A stretch of DNA of 64,000 nt from Deinococcus sonorensis KR-87 (GCF_040256395.1 NZ_CP158299.1:1207501-1271500), one strand, 5' to 3'. Counted from the stretch's first letter, positions 1 through 9,691 are shown. The notes: generated from the sequence alone by a model not told the origin. Numbers and translations: made by a program.

Positions 1-593
1 AGCAGCCCGACGTGATCGTCCATGCGGCGGCCTACACCGACGTGGGCGCAGCTGAGCGGAACCGGGCGCGCTGCTGGCAGGTGAACGTGGAAGGCACCCG
101 CCACATGGCGCAGGCGGCTAACGCGGTAGGTGCGAAACTGCTGCACATCAGCACCGACTACGTCTTTGACGGCGACCAGGGCCATTACCGCGAGACCGAC
201 ACGCCTGGACCCCCGGTCAACTACTACGCCCTGACCAAGCTCGTAGCCGAGGAGGCCGCCCGCGCGGCCACCCGGCACCTGATCGTCCGTACCAGCTTCC
301 GGCCCCGGGAGTTCGCGTATCCGGTGGCGTTTAGCGACGTTTTTACTAGCCAGGACTACGTGGATATTATCGCGCTGGACATTGCCCTGGCCATCCAGCA
401 CGCGCCCGATATTTCGGATGAGGTGCTGCACATCGCCACCGAGCGCAAGAGTGTGTATGAGCTGGCTCGGCGGCGACGGCCGGACGTGCAGGAGGGCACC
501 CGGGCCAGCGCCGGTGTCCGGCTGCCGGGCGACGTCAGCCTGGATTCCGGGCGGTGGCGCGAGCTGCGCGCCTTGCTGTCTTCCTCCGCCTAG
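1..593 (+). CDS. dTDP-4-dehydrorhamnose reductase-like protein (5' truncated)
   Basis: The reading frame is open from base 3, so the true start lies upstream of the window. The visible 196 residues are the back part of an RmlD-type short-chain reductase, which reduces a dTDP-4-keto sugar in the last step of dTDP-rhamnose synthesis. The sequence opens with the family motif PDVIVHAAAYTDV. STDYVFDG follows, then YYALTK with the YxxxK catalytic pair, and the C-terminal end LPGDVSLDSGRW is typical of the family. Its TAG stop overlaps the TAG of the convergent gene on the other strand (shared CTAG at 590-593). The neighbouring O-antigen ligase-like gene fits a polysaccharide or surface-glycan locus. 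The exact sugar cannot be told from the fragment. Confidence 0.85.
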   Translation, partial: QPDVIVHAAAYTDVGAAERNRARCWQVNVEGTRHMAQAANAVGAKLLHISTDYVFDGDQGHYRETDTPGPPVNYYALTKLVAEEAARAATRHLIVRTSFRPREFAYPVAFSDVFTSQDYVDIIALDIALAIQHAPDISDEVLHIATERKSVYELARRRRPDVQEGTRASAGVRLPGDVSLDSGRWRELRALLSSSA

Positions 594-1393
594 TCCGCCT
601 GAAAGACGGCTTGGTTCACCTCGATCTGCCGCTGATCCAGCTGTCGGGCGGCGTCGTTTGAAAAGCTGATCTGCAGCTGTTCGCCCTGACGGAGCGGCAG
701 GCGGAGGGTTCGGGAACGCTGAGTGGCGATGAGTCCCCGGAAGATCGTGTGTCCGCCAACTTGGACCGTAGCGAGCGGTCCCACACCGGCGGTCTCACTG
801 CCGGAGAGCTGAAAGGTCGCCTCACCGGCTCCGCAGGCGATCAGGGAGACCGCTCCGTTGGACAGCAGTTGAATTTTTGTGGGTCCGAGCGTCCCGACAT
901 CCGGAGACGACAGCTCTACCGGCCCTTGTAGACAGGGACGTTGCGGTTGAAAATGAAAGTGGTCCACATAGAGGTTGCGCGCCTCCAGCACCACCAGGGT
1001 ATTCGGTGCAGTCAGAGCCAGCGGCTGTCCCGCTTTTGCTGGCACGGTCAGGGTCAGCACACCGCTGACGTCGCGTTCCAGCAACGGCTGGATGCCGCTG
1101 GTGATGATCAGATGCGGCGGAATGCCCTGCATGGCGGTGCCGTTGACCTGCAGCGTCCAGTGACCCTTGCGGCACGCCTGCAGCAGCAGCGTGCCGTTGC
1201 CATACAGAAAGCCACCCTGACCCGGGGCGTCCCAGCGTGCCTGGCCCCGGGCAAGCTGCTGCGGCTGGCAGGCGGTCAGAGGCGCCACAGGCAGAGGAGA
1301 AATGGCTACCCTGTTGAACCGCTGCACAGCCAGGCCACAGGCAGCGATGAGCAGCAGACCACCCGCAATGGCGGCGATCAATGCCAACCTCAC
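590..1393 (-). CDS. Hypothetical membrane-anchored or lipoprotein, glycan locus
   Basis: The protein has 267 residues and a GTG start. It begins with a hydrophobic segment (about residues 3-22) containing LIAAC, which could be a lipobox with Cys19 or simply a membrane anchor. The rest looks like an extracytoplasmic beta-rich protein, with two similar-looking halves ending in phrases such as TLTVPAKAGQPL and TLRLPLRQGEQL. I recognise no catalytic motif. The start codon overlaps the stop of the upstream ligase-like gene (GTGA, 1390-1393), so the two are translationally coupled. It resembles the C-terminal extracytoplasmic part of that neighbour in style. A role in surface polysaccharide assembly is inferred from context only. 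Confidence 0.7.
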   Translation of the reverse strand: MRLALIAAIAGGLLLIAACGLAVQRFNRVAISPLPVAPLTACQPQQLARGQARWDAPGQGGFLYGNGTLLLQACRKGHWTLQVNGTAMQGIPPHLIITSGIQPLLERDVSGVLTLTVPAKAGQPLALTAPNTLVVLEARNLYVDHFHFQPQRPCLQGPVELSSPDVGTLGPTKIQLLSNGAVSLIACGAGEATFQLSGSETAGVGPLATVQVGGHTIFRGLIATQRSRTLRLPLRQGEQLQISFSNDAARQLDQRQIEVNQAVFQAD

Positions 1394-2940
1394 CGCTCAT
1401 CCACCAGCCAGCTGCTGCGGGCCAGCGGCTGGATCGAAAAGGGCGGAGCATTGAGCGGATACAGTTCCAGCAGCACGCGGGTGGCCCGCCCTGGAGCGGT
1501 GGGGAGCCGTTCTTCCAGCCACCCGTCCCAGGGCTGGGAGCTGACGCTGTCCAGGTTCACCGGCAGCATGCCCAGAGTCCGGCAGCTGCTCAGGCAGCCG
1601 CGCAACACCACACGGTAACTGCCATGGCCCTGCAGGAGCACATCCACCCGGTAGGGCTGGTTCCGGGGCCAGTGGCGGGCACCGCTGGCAGCCACCACTT
1701 GTACCGTGGTGGGACGAGGGTGCGGCCACAGCGATGTCCAGAGCGGATATAGATACAGGCCAGCCACCGCGCAGGCACTGAGCACCAGCCGCGTCGGTGC
1801 CAGCAGGACGGCAGAAGGGGTGCCGGAAGTGGCGCCCTCGCGCAGCGCCATCCCCAGGCCGATCCAGAACAGCTCGGCAAAGAAGGGGCTGGGCACCAGC
1901 AGCACATTGTCTACCAGACTGGCTACCAACAGCAGGGGGCTCAGCCCGGCCACCGGCAGGCTGGAGCGCAGCATCAGTGGCACGGCCAAGCCCAGCAGCA
2001 GGGCATAGCCCAGGGTGCCGATCAGCCCGGTTTCGGCCAGTTGGTGCAGCATCAGGTTATGAGCGATCAGCCAAGCGCCCTGGAGATGCTGTACGGCTAA
2101 AGGACAGCCCACGCCACGCGCCGTCAGTGAGGGCCACAACTCGCATGACTGCCCAGGAGGCTGCAGGAACCCGCCCAGCTGATATGGCCCCACACCGCTC
2201 CACAGGTGAGGCTGGATGACCGATAGGGTGTTGTTCCAGATCAGGTCACGGTCGGTGTTACTGATGGAGGCGTAGCGCTCCAATACGCTGTTGGTGCTGA
2301 GGGTGCCGGCTGCCGTCAGGGCCAGGAAGGCGAGCCCACCCACCAGCAGGGCTGCCCAGCGCCGACGTCGCGCCGTCAGGATGACCAGCAGGCCCACCAG
2401 CAGCCCCAGCAGGGGAGAGCGGCTGCCGCTCAGGACACACACGCTGAGGGCGAGCAGGCCGACAGGCAGGCGCCACCACAGCGCCGCGCCGGAGGCGGCC
2501 ACCGCCAGCAGCACCCCGGCGGCCCCGGCCAGCCCCAACGAGGGTGGGGTCAGAAACGGGTGCAACAGCCGGATGGTCAGGAGGGACGCGCTGCGCTGTC
2601 CCAGCAGCGCGTCGGCATAAGCAGTGACGTACACCACGCCGAGACCCACCAACGCCCAGCGCAGTTGCGCCGTCTGTAGACGGTGCCCCGCTCCAATCAG
2701 GGCAAGTACCAGAAGCAGCCGTCCGGCCGCCAGCGCCAGTGACAGCAACGGTGAAGGGCTCAATGCGGCAGCGATCATCTGGGTGGTGGCCATCACAGCA
2801 AAGATCAGCTGAAACTGTCTGGGAAGGGCGCGCCAGTGCAGCGAGCCCAGAGACAACACACTGAGGAAGGGTAACGTCGGCAGCAGCGCCAGCCAGGCCA
2901 CTATGAAGCGTTGTGCCCGGGAGAAAAGGGGGGCGGTCAT
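1390..2940 (-). CDS. O-antigen ligase/polymerase family membrane protein (Wzy/WaaL-like)
   Basis: This 516-residue protein has about ten hydrophobic segments in its first 390 residues, followed by a soluble C-terminal domain (about 400-516). The signatures of the Wzy_C family are present: SGSRSPLLGLLVGL, then RDLIWNNTLSVIQPHLWSGVGPYQLG, then AHNLMLHQLAETGLIG. Such proteins polymerise or transfer lipid-linked glycans on the outer face of the cytoplasmic membrane. A TAGACT -10 box (2950-2955) ends nine bases before the ATG, so the leader is at most a few bases. Polymerase and ligase members cannot be separated from sequence alone, and Deinococcus may use it for S-layer glycan or exopolysaccharide. 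Confidence 0.8.
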   Translation of the reverse strand: MTAPLFSRAQRFIVAWLALLPTLPFLSVLSLGSLHWRALPRQFQLIFAVMATTQMIAAALSPSPLLSLALAAGRLLLVLALIGAGHRLQTAQLRWALVGLGVVYVTAYADALLGQRSASLLTIRLLHPFLTPPSLGLAGAAGVLLAVAASGAALWWRLPVGLLALSVCVLSGSRSPLLGLLVGLLVILTARRRRWAALLVGGLAFLALTAAGTLSTNSVLERYASISNTDRDLIWNNTLSVIQPHLWSGVGPYQLGGFLQPPGQSCELWPSLTARGVGCPLAVQHLQGAWLIAHNLMLHQLAETGLIGTLGYALLLGLAVPLMLRSSLPVAGLSPLLLVASLVDNVLLVPSPFFAELFWIGLGMALREGATSGTPSAVLLAPTRLVLSACAVAGLYLYPLWTSLWPHPRPTTVQVVAASGARHWPRNQPYRVDVLLQGHGSYRVVLRGCLSSCRTLGMLPVNLDSVSSQPWDGWLEERLPTAPGRATRVLLELYPLNAPPFSIQPLARSSWLVDER

Positions 2941-3062
2941 CTGCCGCCCAGTCTAGCGAGCCGGACCATCCCTCTCTGGCTGACGGTCACGTCAAGGCTG
3001 CGGCAACCTGACTTGGTGTATTTCTCATAGGAACAGCGCGTTGCACTTGTCAGAGTGGCCGC

Positions 3063-3620
3063 ATGAAACACCTCATCTTCCCAAGTACCGCACAGGCCGA
3101 CGCTTTCGTTCAGGATCTGCTCGCGCAGGGCGTGATCCAGCCGGAAACCAGGCAGGCCAGCTTTAACCGGCAGAGTCAGTACAGCGGCTCGGACACCCGG
3201 CTCAACGATGACCGCCGCGACTTTGACGGCACCGGGCCGGTGGAAGGCATGGGCGGCGGCACCGCCGAGGACGCGGGCGAGGGCGCCGTCAAGGGCACCG
3301 TTGCTGGCGCCGTCGCGGGCGGCGTGGTGGGTGCGGTGGCCACCGCGGCTTCCGGAGGGCTGCTGCTGCCGGTGGTGCTGGGCATGACGGCCCTGGGCTC
3401 CGGTGTGGGTGCGGGCGTCGGCGCCATCGGTGGCGCGGCGGGTGTAGACGAGACCGGGAGCGGCGGCTATGGCGCCGGAGCTCAGTACGTGGACGACGAC
3501 CGTTACAGCCGGATGGAAGCCAGCCACAGCAGCGGCGGTCGGGCGATCGCGGTCGAGGATTCGGTGCCGGATGACGTGGTGCGCGCTGCAGCGGCCCGTC
3601 ATGGGGGCGAGCTCATCTGA
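3063..3620 (+). CDS. Glycine-zipper stress-type protein
   Basis: The protein has 185 residues. The first 30 resemble the start of YflT/general-stress 17M-type proteins (an alpha-beta unit, MKHLIFPSTAQADAFVQDLL). Residues about 75-135 form a long Gly/Ala-rich segment with GxxxG-type repeats that could insert in a membrane or pack as a glycine zipper. The C-terminal tail is hydrophilic, with DSVPDDVVRAAAARHGGE. No good Shine-Dalgarno sequence precedes the ATG, and no convincing -10 box is seen close by. It is followed directly by a strong terminator. Function unknown; a stress role is inferred from family resemblance. Confidence 0.75.
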   Translation: MKHLIFPSTAQADAFVQDLLAQGVIQPETRQASFNRQSQYSGSDTRLNDDRRDFDGTGPVEGMGGGTAEDAGEGAVKGTVAGAVAGGVVGAVATAASGGLLLPVVLGMTALGSGVGAGVGAIGGAAGVDETGSGGYGAGAQYVDDDRYSRMEASHSSGGRAIAVEDSVPDDVVRAAAARHGGELI

Positions 3621-3652
3621 GCCGAGGAGGGCGTGCGCGCCCTGGCTGAAAA

Positions 3653-3689
3653 GGGGGGCCCGGCAGTGTTCCGGGCCCCCCTCTCTGTT
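3653..3689 (+). terminator. Rho-independent-type terminator after the glycine-zipper gene
   Basis: An 11-bp perfect GC stem (GGGGGGCCCGG at 3653-3663 with CCGGGCCCCCC at 3671-3681) closes a 7-base loop and is followed by a T-rich tail (TCTCTGTTT). Confidence 0.8.
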
Positions 3690-3701
3690 TGGCTGCAAAG
3701 C

Positions 3702-3726
3702 AAAAACCCCTGCCTGAGCAGAGGTT
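3702..3726 (-). terminator. Terminator of the tRNA-Glu transcript
   Basis: Read on the minus strand, a 9-bp stem (AACCTCTGC with GCAGGGGTT, one G-T pair) and a TCAG loop are followed by a run of five T. It lies just downstream of the tRNA CCA end and stands back to back with the plus-strand terminator at 3653-3689. Confidence 0.85.
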
Positions 3727-3730
3727 TCCG

Positions 3731-3810
<80 letters not shown>

Positions 3811-3878
3811 TTCAGCTGTGAGCATTCCGGAGAATGCGGTTGCTGCCCTTTCAAGGGGTGCTTTTCAGCACGCACAGC

Positions 3879-3907
3879 AGAATACAGGGCGGGCAGGGGG
3901 CTGTCAA
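3879..3907 (-). promoter_or_regulatory. Promoter of tRNA-Glu
   Basis: On the minus strand TTGACA (3902-3907) and TATTCT (3879-3884) are separated by exactly 17 bases, a near-consensus sigma-70-type promoter. The -35 hexamer sits in the loop of the hairpin that follows lpd. Confidence 0.85.
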
Positions 3908-3923
3908 TTGCCCCTGCCCGCCC
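3887..3923 (-). terminator. lpd: Hairpin terminator of lpd, overlapping the tRNA-Glu promoter
   Basis: A perfect 13-bp stem pairs 3887-3899 (GGGCGGGCAGGGG) with 3911-3923 (CCCCTGCCCGCCC) around an 11-base loop. It starts 12 bases after the lpd stop codon. The tail on the minus strand is TGTATTCT, which is only moderately T-rich. Confidence 0.7.
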
Positions 3924-3935
3924 GGAACGTCTGGT

Positions 3936-5342
3936 TCAGGCGTGAATGGCCCGCTTGTCCACCGCCAGCGCCGCCTCCTTGACCGCCTCGCTGAGGGTGG
4001 GGTGGGCGTGCACGGTCCGCGCCAGGTCCTCAGCACTGCCGCCGAACTCCATCACGGTCACCGCCTCCGCGATCATCTCCGAGACGTTGGGTCCCACCAT
4101 GTGGACGCCCAGAATCTGGTCGGTATCGGCGTCCGCCACCACCTTCACGAACCCGCGCGTGTCGTTGTGGCCCAGTGCCCGGCCGTTGGCCGAGAAGGGA
4201 AACTGCCCGGTCCGGACCTTCAGGCCCTTTTCCTTGGCACTCGCCTCGGTCAGCCCGGCCCAGGCGATTTCCGGGCTGGTGTAGATCACCCAGGGAATCA
4301 CGTTGTAGTTGACGTGCCCCGGCTTCCCGGCCAGCTGCTCGGCCAGCGCCACGCCCTCGTCCTCGGCCTTGTGGGCCAGCATGGCGCCGCCGATCACGTC
4401 CCCGATGGCGTACACGCCCGGCAGGTTGGTGCGGTAGTGGGCATCCACCGGAATGAAGCCGCGCTCGTCCAGCGCCAGGCCCACTGCCTCGGCGCCCAGG
4501 CCGGTGGTGTGCGGCACCCGGCCCACCGCCACGATCAGCCGGTCGAATTCAGCCTCCACCGTCTGCTCCTTCTCGGTGTAGCGCACCTTCACGCGCTCGC
4601 CCTGCTCCTCGATGCCCTCGATCCGCACGCTGAAGTGGAAGTCCAGGCCCTGCTTCTGGAACTGCTTGAGGGCCTCCTTGCTCACGGCGGCGTCGGCGGC
4701 CATAAGGAAGCCGGGCAGCGCTTCCAGCACCGTCACCGTCGCGCCCAGCCGGCGCCACACGCTGCCCAGCTCCACGCCGATCACGCCGGCCCCGATCACG
4801 CCCAGCCGCTCGGGCACCTCCGGGAAGTTCAGCGCGCCGCTGTTCTCCACAATGCGCTCGCTGAACTGCACGCCCGGCAGGGCCCGGGGGCTGCTGCCGG
4901 TCGCCACGATGACGTTGCGGGCCAGCACCTCGCTGCCGGCCATGTCCACCACCCAGCCGTCCCCTTCCTGACGCACCAGCCGGCCCAGCCCGGTGTAGCT
5001 GGTGACCTTGTTCTTGCGGAACAGGAACGCCACGCCGCCGGTCAGCTTGTCCACCACGCTGTCCTTGCGCGCCAGCATCTTCGCCACGTCCAGCGAGGTG
5101 CCCTGCACGTTGATGCCGTGCTCGGCCGCCTCGTGCTGGATCATCTCGTAGCGTTCGCTGCTGTCCAGGAGGGCCTTGCTGGGAATGCAGCCGATATTCA
5201 GGCAGGTGCCGCCCAGCGAGCCCTTGCCATTGCGCGTGAAGCTGTCCACACACGCGGTCTTGAGCCCAAGCTGGGCCGAGCGGATGGCCGCCACGTATCC
5301 GGCGGGTCCGCCGCCAATCACCACGACATCGAAGGTCTCCAT
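3936..5342 (-). CDS. lpd: Dihydrolipoyl dehydrogenase (E3)
   Basis: This flavoenzyme reoxidises the dihydrolipoyl groups of 2-oxo acid dehydrogenase complexes and reduces NAD+. With the start used here it has 468 residues. FAD-binding GGGPAG is at 10-15, the redox disulfide GGTCLNIGC has Cys47 and Cys52, the NAD-binding motif is [11 protein letters not shown], and the C-terminal HPTLSE carries the His447-Glu452 dyad. An upstream ATG at 5348 is only three bases from the TAGACT -10 box (5352-5357). The ATG at 5342 is nine bases away and gives the usual N-terminus [12 protein letters not shown], so I prefer it. sucA and sucB, its likely partners, lie about 40 kb away in the window; no pyruvate dehydrogenase genes are visible. 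Confidence 0.95.
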   Translation of the reverse strand: METFDVVVIGGGPAGYVAAIRSAQLGLKTACVDSFTRNGKGSLGGTCLNIGCIPSKALLDSSERYEMIQHEAAEHGINVQGTSLDVAKMLARKDSVVDKLTGGVAFLFRKNKVTSYTGLGRLVRQEGDGWVVDMAGSEVLARNVIVATGSSPRALPGVQFSERIVENSGALNFPEVPERLGVIGAGVIGVELGSVWRRLGATVTVLEALPGFLMAADAAVSKEALKQFQKQGLDFHFSVRIEGIEEQGERVKVRYTEKEQTVEAEFDRLIVAVGRVPHTTGLGAEAVGLALDERGFIPVDAHYRTNLPGVYAIGDVIGGAMLAHKAEDEGVALAEQLAGKPGHVNYNVIPWVIYTSPEIAWAGLTEASAKEKGLKVRTGQFPFSANGRALGHNDTRGFVKVVADADTDQILGVHMVGPNVSEMIAEAVTVMEFGGSAEDLARTVHAHPTLSEAVKEAALAVDKRAIHA

Positions 5343-5416
5343 ACTCATCCGAGTCTAGCGCTGGGCCAGCCGACAACAGGGTCCATGGCACGGTGACAGG
5401 GGAGAGGCCCGGATGC

Positions 5417-6883
5417 TCAGCTGTCCTGGCCCGTCGCCCAGCCGATGAAGCTGGCCAGGTCCTGGCTCTGCTGCGCCAGGCTGGGGCCGTGCACGTACAT
5501 CATGTGGCCCGCCTCATACGTGTGCTCGCGGATGTTTCCGTGCAGCGCCGGGTCCAGTGCCAGGTGGTCCAGCGTGTGACGGGTGGCGAAGTAGGGGGTG
5601 GCGAAATCAAAGTAGCCGCTGCCCACGTAGACCTTCAGGTGAGGATTGCGGTGCATGGCGCCGCGCAGGGTGTCCGAGACGCGCACGTGCCGGTTCTCGA
5701 ACTCGCGGTAGCTCCAGGGCCACACGCGGCCCGTCAGCACCTCGTAGGGCAGGTCCGAGCGGTAGCCGAGTTCGTGACGCAGCAGGTGGTTGATGGCGGC
5801 GGTGTACGGCCCCACAATGGCGCTCATGCTCGGGTCGTACTCGTACTCGCCGCCGCCCGCGTTACGGTCCATGCCGGTGAAGCGGCTGTCCAGCCGGCCC
5901 ACCGTGCGGGCCTGAGTGCGCAGCAGTTCCTTGGTGTAGCGGTCCAGCGGCACCCGCAGGTCGTGGCGCAGCACGAAGGCCTCATCCAGCCCGGTGAGCC
6001 GCGCATAGGTCTGGGCGAGCCGCTGCCGCTCCTCGTCCGTCAGGCGGGCGCCCCGGAACAGGCCCTGGTGATACTCGCCGGCCGCGAACGCCTCGGCCTC
6101 CTGCAGCACCTCCGGCAGGGTGCGGGTCGGGTCCAGCCGGCCGTGGTACCACGCGGTGGCCGCGTAGGTGGGAAAGTGCAGCACATACGCCAGGTCGTGG
6201 CCGGGGGTGAAGTCCACCGTCGAGAAGTCCAGGATGCTGCTCACCAGCATGATCCCGTTCAGGAACAGGCCGTGGCGCTCCTGCAGGTGGCCGCTCAGGG
6301 CGGCGGCGCGGGTGGTGCCGTAGCTCTCGCCGATCAGGAACTTGGGGCTCAGCCAGCGCTCGGCGCGGGTGGTCCACAGCCGGATGAACTCGCCCACCGT
6401 CTCGATGTCCGGCTGGAAGCCGTGGAAGTCGGCGGGTTTGTTGCCCTCCGTGGCGCGCGAGTAGCCGGTGCTGACCGGATCGATGAACACCAGGTCCGAG
6501 TGCAGCAGCAGGGTGAATTCGTTGTCGGTGAGCTGATAGGGCGGCCCGGTGAGCTGGCCGGCGTCGCCCATCACCACCCGGCGCGGGCCCAGCAGGCCCA
6601 GGTGCAGCCACACGCTGCTGCTGCCGGGGCCGCCATTGAAGCTGAAGGTCAGCGGGCGGGTCGCCGCGTCCTGATCCTCCAGCGCGTAGGCCACGAAGAA
6701 CAGCTCGGCCTGGGGCCGGGCGCCCTCGACCGCGCCCTCCTTGAGCCGTTCCTCGTGCAGCACCATGGTGCCGGCGGTGGCGGTGTAGCGCAGCTCACGG
6801 CCGTTCAGGTGCAGGGTGTGGTGGGTGACGCTGACCTGGTCCTGGGGTGCAGCGGGTGCGGACGGGGGAGGGGCATCGGTCAT
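5417..6883 (-). CDS. S10-family serine carboxypeptidase-like peptidase
   Basis: The protein has 488 residues. The oxyanion-hole motif FNGGPGSSSVW lies at about 82-92 and the nucleophile motif GESYGT at 185-190 (Ser187), both as in serine carboxypeptidases. Later segments with conserved Asp (GSGYFDFATP) and His (YEAGHMMY) complete the expected triad. There is no obvious signal peptide, and the N-terminus is Pro/Ala-rich, so a cytoplasmic location or unusual export is possible. A TACGGT -10 box (6889-6894) ends five bases before the ATG, which indicates a leaderless mRNA. The substrate is unknown. Confidence 0.88.
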   Translation of the reverse strand: MTDAPPPSAPAAPQDQVSVTHHTLHLNGRELRYTATAGTMVLHEERLKEGAVEGARPQAELFFVAYALEDQDAATRPLTFSFNGGPGSSSVWLHLGLLGPRRVVMGDAGQLTGPPYQLTDNEFTLLLHSDLVFIDPVSTGYSRATEGNKPADFHGFQPDIETVGEFIRLWTTRAERWLSPKFLIGESYGTTRAAALSGHLQERHGLFLNGIMLVSSILDFSTVDFTPGHDLAYVLHFPTYAATAWYHGRLDPTRTLPEVLQEAEAFAAGEYHQGLFRGARLTDEERQRLAQTYARLTGLDEAFVLRHDLRVPLDRYTKELLRTQARTVGRLDSRFTGMDRNAGGGEYEYDPSMSAIVGPYTAAINHLLRHELGYRSDLPYEVLTGRVWPWSYREFENRHVRVSDTLRGAMHRNPHLKVYVGSGYFDFATPYFATRHTLDHLALDPALHGNIREHTYEAGHMMYVHGPSLAQQSQDLASFIGWATGQDS

Positions 6884-6904
6884 GCCCTACCGTACCAGAG
6901 CCGC

Positions 6905-7894
6905 CTAGCGGACCCGGCTGACCTGCTCCTCCGGACGCAGCTTTTTGGGTTCGCGGAACTCGATGTGTTCCCACTCGCCCTCCTCCGTGACCTGCAGCTC
7001 AGGGTTGCGCTGACGCAGCCGCTCCACCACCGCCTGCACCAGATCGTCCGGCGTGCTGGCCGCGCTGGTGATGCCCACCGACCGCACGCCCTGCAGGTTC
7101 AGGCCATCCAGGTCGGCGTCGGTTTCCAGCCGGTAGGCGCGGCCGCACTCGGCCTCGGCCAGTTCCAGCAGGCGCATGCCGTTGCTGGAGTGGGTGCTGG
7201 TCAGCACCAGAAAGGCGTCCACCTGCCCGGCGATGCGCCGCACCTCGTCCTGACGGTTCTTGGTGGCATAACACAGGTCCTCGCTGGGCGGCACCACCAG
7301 CGCCGGAAAGCGGGCTTTCAGAATGTCCACGGTGCGCCGGGTGTCGTCCACGCTGAGGGTGGTCTGGGTCAGCACCACCACCCGCTCCGGGTCCGGCACC
7401 TCTACGGTGTGCGGGTCGTGGAGGCCCGGACCGCTCTTGCCCAGCACGCCCACCAGGATGGTGTGCTCCGGGGCCTCCCCGCTGGTGCCGATCACCTCCT
7501 GATGCCGGGCGCTGTCACCGATCAGCAGGATGCTGTAGCCCTCGCGGGCGTACTTGCGCGCCTCGGTGTGCACCTTGGTGACCAGCGGACAGGTGGCGTC
7601 GATCACCGACAGGCCGCGCTGCCGCGCCTGTTCCCGGATCACCGGGCTGACCCCGTGGGCGCTGAACACCACCGTGTCGCTGCCGCCCGCCTGCGGCAGG
7701 CTGTCCAGGTCCTCCACGAACTGCACGCCGTGCTGCTGCTCCAGCCGCTCCACCACCGTGTGGTTATGCACGATGCTGTGGTACACCGTCACCGGCTGCT
7801 GTTCCTGGCGGGCAGCCTTCTCGACCGCGCCGATCGCCATCACGACGCCGGCACAGAATCCGCGGGGCTTGGCCAGGACCACTCGTTCGATCAT
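6905..7894 (-). CDS. ispH: 4-hydroxy-3-methylbut-2-enyl diphosphate reductase
   Basis: IspH is the iron-sulfur enzyme that makes IPP and DMAPP in the last step of the MEP isoprenoid pathway. The chosen protein has 329 residues and starts [17 protein letters not shown], with cluster ligand Cys14. Further conserved pieces are [46 protein letters not shown] and [12 protein letters not shown] longer reading frame extends upstream to 7936, but a TACACT -10 box (7901-7906) ends six bases before this ATG. The upstream codons would therefore not be transcribed from that promoter. The C-terminal tail after about residue 300 ([18 protein letters not shown]) is slightly longer than in E. coli. Confidence 0.95.
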   Translation of the reverse strand: MIERVVLAKPRGFCAGVVMAIGAVEKAARQEQQPVTVYHSIVHNHTVVERLEQQHGVQFVEDLDSLPQAGGSDTVVFSAHGVSPVIREQARQRGLSVIDATCPLVTKVHTEARKYAREGYSILLIGDSARHQEVIGTSGEAPEHTILVGVLGKSGPGLHDPHTVEVPDPERVVVLTQTTLSVDDTRRTVDILKARFPALVVPPSEDLCYATKNRQDEVRRIAGQVDAFLVLTSTHSSNGMRLLELAEAECGRAYRLETDADLDGLNLQGVRSVGITSAASTPDDLVQAVVERLRQRNPELQVTEEGEWEHIEFREPKKLRPEEQVSRVR

Positions 7895-7960
7895 GCGGTC
7901 AGTGTAGCGGGGCCGGCCGGACCACACGGTGGCCACGGCACGGCCCGCCCCCTGCTCTGT

Positions 7961-8335
7961 TCAGCTGGCCGCTTCCGGGTGCTCGCCGGGGGCAGGCAAC
8001 GTCTGCTCCATCCGCTGCTCGATCAGCTGGCTGACGCTCCAGCCGAGCCGGGCCGCTTCGGCGTCCAGCCGGGTCCACAGCGGGGCCGGCAGATGAATGG
8101 TGCGGCCCGGCGTGTGGTGCAGGCGCACCTTGTGGTGGCTGAGCCGGGCGCTGGTCAGGGCGGTGCGGGCGGCCTGCAGCGGGTCATGGTCCAGGCCCAC
8201 GCAGCGGCCCGAGCGCTCGTCGATGATCTGCCAGCGCTCGCGCTGGTCCAGATGCGGGTGGTAGCGGTCAGGAAACAGGTCGTTGGCCGCCGCGAGCAGC
8301 TGCGCCGCTTCTGGAGTCCAGGGGAGGGCCGTCAT
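7961..8335 (-). CDS. Hypothetical protein with possible ribbon-helix-helix C-terminus
   Basis: The protein has 124 residues. The first half is unrecognised (WTPEAAQLLAAANDLFPDRYHPHL...ERSGRCVGLDHDPLQAARTAL). The last 45 residues contain TIHLPAPLWTRLDAEAARLGWSVSQLIEQRM, one beta strand then two helices as in ribbon-helix-helix DNA-binding proteins. That reading is an inference. A TAGACT box (8345-8350) ends nine bases before the ATG. It is divergent from the acyl-CoA dehydrogenase gene with about 110 bases between starts, so a regulatory link is possible but not shown. Confidence 0.65.
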   Translation of the reverse strand: MTALPWTPEAAQLLAAANDLFPDRYHPHLDQRERWQIIDERSGRCVGLDHDPLQAARTALTSARLSHHKVRLHHTPGRTIHLPAPLWTRLDAEAARLGWSVSQLIEQRMEQTLPAPGEHPEAAS

Positions 8336-8444
8336 GAGGGCCTGAGTCTAGGCGGCAGCGCTCGGCCGGGCGATGGAATTTTATGCATCTCCACCCGTGT
8401 GTGAAGAGACAGCGGAACAAACGCCCGTTCGGTAGACTGCGGGC

Positions 8445-9626
8445 ATGACCAGTCCCCTGACCGCCGCCCCGAGCGGCACCTTCGGCTTCGGCCTGTCGGA
8501 CGAGCAGCGCCTGATCGTGCAGACGGTGCGCGAGTATGCCCAGGCCGAGATTCTGCCCAAGAGTGCCGCCTATGACCGCTCCGGCGAGTACCCGCGCGAG
8601 CAGCTGCGCGGGCTGGCCGATCTGGGCCTGCTGGGGGCCACCATGCCCGAGCGGTGGGGCGGCGCCGAGCTGGACACCGTGACCTACGCGCTGTGCCTGG
8701 AGGAGATCGCGGCGGCCGACGCCAGCGTGGCCGTGATCGTGAGCGTCCAGAACGGCCTGCCCACCCAGATGCTGCTGCGCCACGGCACCGATGAGCAGCG
8801 CGAGCGGTTCCTGCGGCCGCTAGCCAGCGGGGAGCGGCTGGGCGCCTTCTGCCTCACGGAAGCCGAGGCCGGTTCGGACGCCGCGAGCCTGCGGACCCGC
8901 GCCGTGCGCGACGAACACGGCTGGGTGCTGAGCGGCAGCAAGGCCTGGATCACCAGCGGCAACCAGGCCGACACCTACCTGGTGCTGGCCCGCAGTGGCG
9001 GCAGCGGGGCCAGCGGGGTCAGCTGCTTCATCGTGGAGCGTGGCACGCCGGGGCTGAGCGCCGGCGTGCCGGAGGAGAAGCTGGGGCTGCACGCGGCCCA
9101 CACCACCACCGTCCAGCTGGACGACGTGCGGGTGCCGCACGAGCACCTGCTGGGCGCCGAGGGGCAGGGCCTCAAGATCGCGCTCTCCAGCCTGGACGCC
9201 GGACGCATCGGCATCGCCATGCAGGCGATCGGCATTGCCCGCAGCGCCCTGGAACATGCGGCCCGCTACGCCCGCGAGCGGGTGCAGTTCGGCCGGCCCA
9301 TCGCCGAGCAGCAGGGTGTCAGCTTCAAGCTGGCCGACATGGCCGCCCGCATCGAGGCCGCGCGGCTGGTGGCGCTGAAGGCCGCCTGGCTCAAGGACCA
9401 GGGGCAGCCGCACGGGCAGGAGGCCAGCATGGCCAAGCTGCTCGCCTCGGAGGTGGCCGTGGACGCGGCCAGAGACGCGGTACAGATCTTCGGCGGCAAC
9501 GGGTACAGCCGTGAGTATCCGGTGGAGCGGCTGTACCGAGACGCCAAGATCACAGAGATCTACGAAGGCACCAGCGAAATTCAGCGCATCGTGATCGCGC
9601 GCGCGGTGCTGGAGCGGCTGGGCTGA
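8445..9626 (+). CDS. Acyl-CoA dehydrogenase
   Basis: This FAD enzyme of 393 residues oxidises acyl-CoA to the trans-2-enoyl-CoA and passes electrons to ETF. The family motifs are present: [15 protein letters not shown] with the flavin contact KAWITSG (central beta domain), [35 protein letters not shown] and [10 protein letters not shown]. The catalytic Glu is about residue 374, as in short- and medium-chain enzymes. TAGACT (8433-8438) ends six bases before the ATG and no Shine-Dalgarno is present, so the mRNA is probably leaderless. A second paralogue is at 12603-13742 and etfBA at 13903-15612. Confidence 0.93.
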   Translation: MTSPLTAAPSGTFGFGLSDEQRLIVQTVREYAQAEILPKSAAYDRSGEYPREQLRGLADLGLLGATMPERWGGAELDTVTYALCLEEIAAADASVAVIVSVQNGLPTQMLLRHGTDEQRERFLRPLASGERLGAFCLTEAEAGSDAASLRTRAVRDEHGWVLSGSKAWITSGNQADTYLVLARSGGSGASGVSCFIVERGTPGLSAGVPEEKLGLHAAHTTTVQLDDVRVPHEHLLGAEGQGLKIALSSLDAGRIGIAMQAIGIARSALEHAARYARERVQFGRPIAEQQGVSFKLADMAARIEAARLVALKAAWLKDQGQPHGQEASMAKLLASEVAVDAARDAVQIFGGNGYSREYPVERLYRDAKITEIYEGTSEIQRIVIARAVLERLG

Positions 9627-9691
9627 ACGGCGGTGGCTTGAGCGGCCCTTAAGCCGATGCCCATGAGTGTGTTGCAAATGTTTCAGTTGGG

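Noticed and set aside
5393..8404. A 1003-codon open frame on the plus strand opposite ispH and the S10 peptidase.
   Set aside because: It is a GC-rich shadow of real minus-strand genes with a His/Ala/Val/Gly-rich translation that fits no protein family.
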